This document shows, piece after piece, positions 1-4,931 of a stretch of 7,524 nt of DNA; the stretch's first letter is position 1, and the number at the start of each line of letters is the position of its first letter. The notes beneath the pieces are model-generated. The model ran no database searches. It was not told the DNA's origin and saw only the letters and a program-made list of their open reading frames with translations. This stretch comes from Acidobacteriota bacterium (GTDB lineage Bacteria; Acidobacteriota; Thermoanaerobaculia; Multivoradales; JAHEKO01), in NCBI GenBank assembly GCA_024638355.1, contig JAHEKO010000038.1, positions 8,124 through 15,647 of the forward strand, written 5' to 3'. The position numbers and the translations under genes are program-made.

Positions 1-1488
1 GATCGCGTCGACGAGGCGCTCGCGGTGCTGCTCGCCACCTCGCCGCTGCCGGGGGTCTGTGGCCGCGTCTGCCCGGCGCCGTGCATGGAGAACTGCAACC
101 GCATCGAGCTCGACGGGGCGGTCAACGTACGCGACCTCGAGCGCTACGCCGCCGATCACGGCCGCTGCCAGATCGAGCCCGCCGAGCGCCGCTCCGAGCG
201 AATCGCGATCGTCGGCTCGGGACCGGCCGGGCTGACCGCCGCCTATCACCTGGCGCGCTTCGGCTACCGCGTGACCCTCTACGAGGCGGGCGACGAGATC
301 GGCGGTCTGCTCAAGAGCGGCATTCCCGAGTACCGGCTGCCCGACGCCGTGGTCGATCGCGAGATCGGCCGCATTCTGGATCTGGGGGTGGAGAGCCGAA
401 CCGACGCGCGCATCGACCGCCGTGAGCTGCTCGGGCTCGCCAGTCGCCACGACGCGGTATTGGTCGCCACCGGCCTCCAGGAGCTGCGCAGACTGCGTCT
501 CGGTACCGCCGAGACCGACGCCGTCGTCCAGGGCATCGACTTTCTCGAGCGCTCTCACCGCGACGCGGTGCGGGTCGACGGCGAGACCGTGGTCGTGGTC
601 GGTGGCGGCAACACCGCTCTCGATGCCGCGCGCTCGGCGCTGCGGCTGGGCGCCGAGGAGGTGAGGATCGTCTACCGGCGCACGCGGCTCGAGATGCCCG
701 CGATCCCGGAGGAGATCGACCAGGGGATCGAAGAGGGCGTCGAGATCGAGTTCCTGACCCAGCCGGTGTCGATTTGCGAGAACGGCGCCGGTTCCGGCGA
801 AAAGCAGTGGGTGCTCACCTGCCGCCGGATGGAGCTCGGCGAGGCGGACGAGTCGGGCCGGCGGCGGCCGGTTGAGGTCGAAGGCTCGGAGTTCGATCTG
901 CCGTGCGACCGGGTGATCCTGGCGCTCGGGCAGTCGCCCGATCTGACGGTCTTTCCGGAGGGCACGGAGGTGCGCGAAGAGCGCAAGCTGATCGGGCTGC
1001 TCGAGACGCCGGTCTACGCGATCGGCGACCTGGCGACGCGGGAGGGAACGGTGGCCGCGGCCATCGGTAGCGGGCGACGGGCCGCGCTTCATATTCACGA
1101 GACGATGAGCGGCGAGCTCTTTGCCGATCGAGCGGCGGAGCGGGTGCGGCGGCCGGTCGATGTCTGGAGCGACCAGGTGGTGCGCCCCGAGGCGATGCGC
1201 ATGCATCTCTTCGAGCGCACGGCGGCCGAGCCCGGGGGCCACAAGATGCCGTGGCAGCGCATATCGAGCTTCGACGAGGTCCACACCGGCCTGGCCGACG
1301 CGAACGAGGCGCGGCGCTGCCTGTCGTGCGGCGGCTGCAACGAGTGCGACCGCTGCGTGACCTACTGCCCGGAGGGCGTCCTCAAGCGGGTGGGCCACGA
1401 GTTCGTCTTCGACTACTCCTTCTGCAAGGGGTGCGGGGTTTGCGCCGCCGAGTGCCCGCGCGACGTCATCTTCATGAGCCATCTGTAG
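1..1488 (+). CDS. GltD-type FAD/NAD(P) oxidoreductase fused to a 2[4Fe-4S] ferredoxin domain (5' truncated)
   Basis: The frame is open from base 1, so the true start lies upstream and 495 codons are visible. An N-terminal cluster motif of the CGRVCP-x-PC type has cysteine codons at 58, 70, 82 and 94. An FAD-binding GxGxxG (VGSGPAG) lies at 211-231. A second dinucleotide fold begins with GGGN at 601-612 and continues into a YRRTR..MPA segment, which in GltD/NfnL relatives binds the NADP(H) phosphate. The flavin-closing AIGD motif is near 1018-1029. After a CLSCGGC stretch come two ferredoxin motifs of the form CxxCxxCxxxCP, with cysteine codons 1336/1345/1354/1366 and 1423/1432/1441/1453. Relatives pass electrons between NAD(P)H, FAD and Fe-S clusters. 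With porA 21 bases downstream, I infer that this protein supplies the delta-type ferredoxin domain and an NAD(P) branch of a 2-oxoacid oxidoreductase. A plain glutamate synthase small subunit is less likely because no large subunit is seen and the C-terminal ferredoxin is extra. Confidence 0.9.
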   Translation, partial: DRVDEALAVLLATSPLPGVCGRVCPAPCMENCNRIELDGAVNVRDLERYAADHGRCQIEPAERRSERIAIVGSGPAGLTAAYHLARFGYRVTLYEAGDEIGGLLKSGIPEYRLPDAVVDREIGRILDLGVESRTDARIDRRELLGLASRHDAVLVATGLQELRRLRLGTAETDAVVQGIDFLERSHRDAVRVDGETVVVVGGGNTALDAARSALRLGAEEVRIVYRRTRLEMPAIPEEIDQGIEEGVEIEFLTQPVSICENGAGSGEKQWVLTCRRMELGEADESGRRRPVEVEGSEFDLPCDRVILALGQSPDLTVFPEGTEVREERKLIGLLETPVYAIGDLATREGTVAAAIGSGRRAALHIHETMSGELFADRAAERVRRPVDVWSDQVVRPEAMRMHLFERTAAEPGGHKMPWQRISSFDEVHTGLADANEARRCLSCGGCNECDRCVTYCPEGVLKRVGHEFVFDYSFCKGCGVCAAECPRDVIFMSHL

Positions 1489-1509
1489 ACGAGGCCGAGG
1501 AAACAAGCC

Positions 1510-2700
1510 ATGTCGATCCAACTGGTCACCGGGAACCAAGCCGCCGGCTACGCCCTGAGCCTCGCCGGCGAAGCCAATCGTGAGGCGCGCGGCGCCGTTT
1601 GCGGCATCTACCCGATCACGCCGCAGACCGAGATCGTCGAGCGGGTCGCCAGCTTCCCGTTCACCAAGGGGCGCGTGGTGCCGGTGGAGAGCGAGCACAG
1701 CGCGATGGGCGTGTCGATCGGCGCGGCGCTCGGCGGCGCCCGGGCGTTCACCGCGAGCTCGTCCAACGGCCTCGCGTACATGACCGAGAACGTCATGGTC
1801 GCCGGCTTCTACCGGCTGCCCATCGTCATGGTGGCGGTCAACCGCACCCTCGGCCCGCCGTGGAACATCTGGGTCGATCAGGGCGACACCCTGATGCTGC
1901 GCGACCTGCCCTGGATCCAGCTCTATTGCGAGACGAACCAGGAGGTGCTCGACACCACGCTCGTCGCCTTTCGCCTGGCCGAGGATCGGCGGATCCTGCT
2001 GCCGGTGATGGTGGCCATGGACGCTTTCGTCATGTCGCACACTACGAGCGAGGCGTCGCTGCCCGCTCAGGAGCAGGTCGACCGGTACCTGCCGCGGCTC
2101 GAGCTGCCGCACCGCCTGCGGCACGAGGAGCCGAAGACCATCGGCGGGCTGACCTGGCCGCAGGAGTCGGCCCAGCAGCGCTTCGAGATCGACCGCGCCA
2201 TGGCCCGGGTGCCGGAGGTCTTCGAGGAGTGCCGGCGGAGCTTCGCGGAGGTGTTCGAGCGCGATCCGGGCGACGCGATCGACGCCTACGAGGTCGAAGA
2301 CGCGGAGGCCGTGCTGATCGCGTCGGGCAGCATCGCGACCACCGCGCGCGAGGTCGTCCGGCGGCGCCGCGCCCGCGGCGAGCGGCTCGGGCTGATCAAA
2401 GCGAAGCTCTACCGCCCATTCCCGGAGGCCGCGCTGCGCAATGCCTGCCGATCGGCGCGCAAGCTGGCGGTGCTCGATCGCAACTACGGCGCCGGCGTGG
2501 GCGGCATCTTCTGGCAGGACATCCGGGGAGCCTTCCAGGGGCGGCGCGACGACCTCCTGATACAGGGGTATCTGACCGGTCTCTGCGGTGGCGACGTCAC
2601 CCCGGAGATCGTCGAGGAGATCGTCTCGGACATCACCGTCCGGCGGGAGCCGGCCGCGCCGATCTGGCTGGGCGTGGAAACCTCGGGGGAGGCCCACTGA
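1510..2700 (+). CDS. porA: 2-oxoacid:acceptor oxidoreductase (pyruvate synthase type), alpha subunit
   Basis: A 396-residue protein, normal length for a PorA-type subunit. It starts at ATG with GAGG at 1497-1500, nine bases upstream. The family signatures are clear: YPITPQT at residues 34-40, VESEHSAMG at 59-67 (the glutamate region contacts thiamine diphosphate in characterised enzymes), NRTLGPPWNIW at 111-121, and a C-terminal LDRNYGAG..GGDVTP segment typical of the alpha subunit's second domain. With the beta subunit it catalyses CoA-dependent oxidative decarboxylation of a 2-oxoacid, or the reverse carboxylation, using Fe-S clusters in the cytoplasm. Where many PorA proteins have R-D-[ST]-G-W-[IL]-Q, this one has R131-D-L-P-W-I-Q. 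The substrate is most likely pyruvate by default. Phenylglyoxylate or another 2-oxoacid is possible, because NAD-linked phenylglyoxylate oxidoreductases share this subunit family and a flavoprotein partner. The stop codon overlaps the porB start. Confidence 0.93.
   Translation: MSIQLVTGNQAAGYALSLAGEANREARGAVCGIYPITPQTEIVERVASFPFTKGRVVPVESEHSAMGVSIGAALGGARAFTASSSNGLAYMTENVMVAGFYRLPIVMVAVNRTLGPPWNIWVDQGDTLMLRDLPWIQLYCETNQEVLDTTLVAFRLAEDRRILLPVMVAMDAFVMSHTTSEASLPAQEQVDRYLPRLELPHRLRHEEPKTIGGLTWPQESAQQRFEIDRAMARVPEVFEECRRSFAEVFERDPGDAIDAYEVEDAEAVLIASGSIATTAREVVRRRRARGERLGLIKAKLYRPFPEAALRNACRSARKLAVLDRNYGAGVGGIFWQDIRGAFQGRRDDLLIQGYLTGLCGGDVTPEIVEEIVSDITVRREPAAPIWLGVETSGEAH
2688..2692 (+). promoter_or_regulatory. 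Shine-Dalgarno GGAGG that fixes the porB start
   Basis: GGAGG lies within the last codons of porA, seven bases before the ATG at 2700. It decides the start, because the porB frame stays open without a stop far back into porA (to about 1599). The TGATG junction, with stop and start sharing one base, is typical of translational coupling between subunits made in equal amounts. Confidence 0.8.
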
Positions 2701-3641
2701 TGAGCATCCTCGCCGACGAGAACCTTCACGTACCTTGCAGCGACGAGTGCCTGCTGCGCCCCGGCAACACCAACTGCGGTGGCTGCGGCATGAGCATCGG
2801 CCTGACCCTGCTCGGCCGCGCCCTGGAGCGCGCCGGCGAGCGGTGCATGCTCGTCATTCCCGCGTGCTGCGGCATCGTCACCGCCGGCGGCTATCCGACG
2901 ACCGCCTACGGCGTGCCGGTAGCGGCCTCGACCTTCGCCTCGGCGCCGGCATTCGCCTCGGGCCTGGCGAGCGTGCGCGACCTGAATGGAGACGATGGGC
3001 AGGTCATCTGCTGGGCGGGCGATGGCGGCACCTACGACATCGGGATCGCCACCCTGTCGGCCGCCGCCGAGCGCAACGAGAACCTGATCTACATCTGCTA
3101 CGACAACGAGATCTACGGCAACACCGGCGGCCAGCGCTCCTCGGCCACGCCGCACGGCGCGCGCACCACCACCACGCCGTCGGGAAAGGCCGAGGGCAAG
3201 AAGGACATCATGTCCATCATGGCCGCCCACGGCATTCCCTACGCCGCGACCCTCTCGGTAGCGCATCCCGACGACTTCGCGCGCAAGCTCGAGACCGCGC
3301 TCGGGCTCGAGGGCACCCGCTTCCTGCTCATCCACTCGCCCTGCCCCGCGGGCTGGAAGTCGGATCCCGCCGACTCGATAGAGCTGGTCAGGATCGCCGT
3401 CGCGAGCGGCCTCTTTCCGCTCTACGAGGTGTGGGACGGGACCCGCTACCGGATCAACGAGAGGCCCTCGTGGATCGACCCGGGTGGCTACTTCGAGCGC
3501 CAGGGCCGCTTCCCCGCCTGGCAGGTCGACCTCGCCGAAGTGATCGCCGGCTGCAAAGCGCGCTATGCCCGCCTCGAGGTGCTGGCCAGGGAGTTTCCCC
3601 ATCGGGAGACGGTTTCGCTCCAGGACGGCCCGGGCCCATAG
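2700..3641 (+). CDS. porB: 2-oxoacid:acceptor oxidoreductase (pyruvate synthase type), beta subunit
   Basis: A 313-residue protein, of usual length for PorB. The thiamine-diphosphate/Mg site is visible as GDGGTYDIG beginning at residue 107, followed about 27 residues later by DNEIYGNTGGQ (135-145). The cysteines expected to hold the proximal [4Fe-4S] cluster are C26 and C29 (NCGGCG), C56 or C57 (PACCG), and C215 (HSPCPAGW). This is the same arrangement as in characterised pyruvate:ferredoxin oxidoreductases. Two extra N-terminal cysteines, C13 and C17, are also present. The TTTTPSGK segment (156-163) matches the usual pyruvate-type pattern. The protein pairs with PorA to form the catalytic core, and electrons then leave through the ferredoxin domain of the gene upstream of porA. 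Its start overlaps the porA stop. The gene ends the operon-like run, followed by 158 bases with no gene. Confidence 0.93.
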   Translation: MSILADENLHVPCSDECLLRPGNTNCGGCGMSIGLTLLGRALERAGERCMLVIPACCGIVTAGGYPTTAYGVPVAASTFASAPAFASGLASVRDLNGDDGQVICWAGDGGTYDIGIATLSAAAERNENLIYICYDNEIYGNTGGQRSSATPHGARTTTTPSGKAEGKKDIMSIMAAHGIPYAATLSVAHPDDFARKLETALGLEGTRFLLIHSPCPAGWKSDPADSIELVRIAVASGLFPLYEVWDGTRYRINERPSWIDPGGYFERQGRFPAWQVDLAEVIAGCKARYARLEVLAREFPHRETVSLQDGPGP

Positions 3642-3677
3642 CGACATCGCCACATGGAAATGCGCGCATCGGATAGC

Positions 3678-3735
3678 GCTCGGGGAGTCGTCCGAGCTAT
3701 ATAGAGGCCTGGTTGGTTTTTCTTTTCTTGTTTTG
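3678..3735 (+). terminator. Possible weak terminator: small hairpin plus a detached T-rich tract
   Basis: After porB, GCTCGG (3678-3683) and CCGAGC (3692-3697) form a six-pair stem with an eight-base loop. A T-rich stretch (3713-3734, about 16 of 22 bases T) follows only after a gap of roughly 15 bases. The gap makes it a poor intrinsic terminator. The tract could instead be an A/T-rich promoter-region element for the metalloprotease gene; I could not assign a convincing -10/-35 pair. Confidence 0.3.
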
Positions 3736-3787
3736 CTAGGGGTGTAGCGGGTTGTCGCGTTTGCGCGCGAGGCCGGCGCACCGGAAA

Positions 3788-3794
3788 AAGGAGG
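3788..3794 (+). promoter_or_regulatory. Strong Shine-Dalgarno AAGGAGG fixing the metalloprotease start
   Basis: AAGGAGG ends five bases before the ATG at 3800. The same frame is open back to a TTG at 3752, but starting there would read through this site and put 16 charged residues in front of a good signal peptide. The ATG at 3800 is therefore preferred. Confidence 0.85.
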
Positions 3795-3799
3795 GTGTC

Positions 3800-4678
3800 A
3801 TGAAGTTAGCGAGGGGGAGACTTCGCTCGCTGGGGGTCGGCCTCGTGATCGCGGCGTTCGCGACGACGAGTTGGGCCGCCGGACTGTGCAACCTGAGCGA
3901 CGAGGAGATGTCGGCCCTCGTCCAGCAGGCGAACGCCGACCTGGCCGCGGCCGGCTGGAACGTGGCGATCGAGCAGATCGACTGCTACACCATCGGCCAG
4001 GGACGGCCGTCGTTCCGCGTTCACGCTCAGGAGTTTCGCTGGGTGCCGAACGACACGCGCCGGGAGGCGCAGGGTACCGACCTGACCTACATCGTCGACC
4101 AGAGTGCCGCCGGCACCAGCAGCGGCGTGTCGCCGGTCGCGGCCGAGGCAGCGATCGACCGGGCGGCGGAGAGCTGGAATGCGGACGGCTGCCTGAGCGA
4201 CGTGTCGATCGAGAAGCGCGCCGACCCCGGCACCGACATCACCATCTTCGACGGCATCCTGCTCGGCGACCCGACGCTGATCGGCGATCCGTTCCAGGCG
4301 GACGTCGTGCAAGCGGGTTGGTTCCCGGCCGGGCCGCCCTTCTTCGGCGAGGGCGATATCGGTTTCTCGATCACGCTCATCTTCAGGGATCCGATCACCG
4401 ACGAGCCCACCGACGTCAACGGCGACAACCGCCTCGACACGGCCTTGAACGAGGTCTACTTCAACGACGGCCTCGACTGGGGCATCGACGTGAATCTGCC
4501 GCAGTTCGACGTCGAGTCCGACGCCCTGCACGAGTGGGGGCACTCGCTCGGTCTCGGGCACTTCGGGCCGCCGCCGCTCGCCGTGATGAATGCCGAGTAT
4601 CCGGGTCTTCTCCAGGTGCTGCAGCCGATCGACAGCGCCGGTGCCTGCACGGTCTGGTCGTCCTGGCCCAGCAAGTAA
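3800..4678 (+). CDS. Secreted matrixin-like zinc metalloprotease (metzincin)
   Basis: A 292-residue protein. Residues 1-26 form a signal peptide: basic start, hydrophobic core, and a likely cut after S-W-A (24-26). The zinc site is HEWGHSLGLGH, the metzincin HExxHxxGxxH pattern, with zinc ligands H244, H248 and H254 and catalytic E245. V-M263-N, nine residues after the last histidine, supplies the Met-turn. This places it near the matrixin (M10A-like) group. An aspartate-rich DVNGDNRLD segment and the following NEVYFND resemble a calcium-binding loop, though the canonical twelfth-position glutamate is not in register. Four cysteines (C30 and three later ones) could make disulfides after export. 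No PRCGxPD cysteine switch is seen, so how the enzyme is kept inactive is unclear. It stands alone between the por run and its own terminator. Its substrate cannot be read from sequence; nutrient scavenging or processing of surface proteins are both possible. Confidence 0.85.
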   Translation: MKLARGRLRSLGVGLVIAAFATTSWAAGLCNLSDEEMSALVQQANADLAAAGWNVAIEQIDCYTIGQGRPSFRVHAQEFRWVPNDTRREAQGTDLTYIVDQSAAGTSSGVSPVAAEAAIDRAAESWNADGCLSDVSIEKRADPGTDITIFDGILLGDPTLIGDPFQADVVQAGWFPAGPPFFGEGDIGFSITLIFRDPITDEPTDVNGDNRLDTALNEVYFNDGLDWGIDVNLPQFDVESDALHEWGHSLGLGHFGPPPLAVMNAEYPGLLQVLQPIDSAGACTVWSSWPSK

Positions 4679-4703
4679 CAGAATCTGCAATCGGCCGTTT
4701 CGC

Positions 4704-4729
4704 AGCCCGCGCTTCGGCGCGGGCTTTTT
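4704..4729 (+). terminator. Rho-independent terminator of the metalloprotease gene
   Basis: A perfect nine-pair stem, AGCCCGCGC (4704-4712) with GCGCGGGCT (4717-4725), is capped by a TTCG tetraloop and followed directly by TTTT. It begins 25 bases after the stop codon. This implies that the serine protease downstream needs its own promoter. Confidence 0.93.
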
Positions 4730-4894
4730 CGTGCCTGCGCCCGAAGAAGTGGCGGCCCGAGGCATATCGCGGCCGCCGTTTCTTTCGCGCCCTCGCCGCT
4801 CATCGCCGGTTTCTCCAGCATTTACCGGTGTTTCCCGCGGCCGCGCATCGTCGGTGGTCGATGGTATGGGGGTTGCTGCTCCGGAGGGTCGGGT

Positions 4895-4914
4895 ACGGCG
4901 GTTCGAGCCGCCGT
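4895..4914 (+). promoter_or_regulatory. Leader hairpin just upstream of the serine protease ribosome-binding site
   Basis: ACGGCGG (4895-4901) and CCGCCGT (4908-4914) form a seven-pair GC-rich stem around a TTCGAG loop. It ends seven bases before GGAG (4922-4925), itself six bases before the ATG at 4932. No T-run follows on the + strand, so it is not an intrinsic terminator. It could affect mRNA stability or ribosome access, or be chance in GC-rich DNA. The rest of the 253-base spacer shows no recognisable promoter. Confidence 0.4.
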
Positions 4915-4931
4915 GAAAAGCGGAGTGTCAC

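Noticed and set aside
1599..2699. Open frame continuous with porB, extending it backwards to give a 680-residue protein
   Set aside because: It overlaps the well-supported porA in another frame, its translation is arginine/alanine-rich with no family motifs, and porB has its own GGAGG and ATG at 2700. It reflects the lack of stop codons in GC-rich DNA.
2484..3653. 389-codon open frame on the - strand opposite porB
   Set aside because: It is antisense to a gene with clear cofactor and cluster motifs, and its composition (Gly/Ala/Arg/Val-rich) is that of a GC shadow frame.
3752..3799. Upstream TTG start adding 16 residues to the metalloprotease
   Set aside because: It would translate through the strong AAGGAGG at 3788-3794 and place charged residues before the signal peptide; ATG 3800 fits better.
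3806..4765. 319-codon open frame on the - strand opposite the metalloprotease
   Set aside because: It runs across the terminator, lacks motifs, and mirrors a gene with a signal peptide and zinc site.
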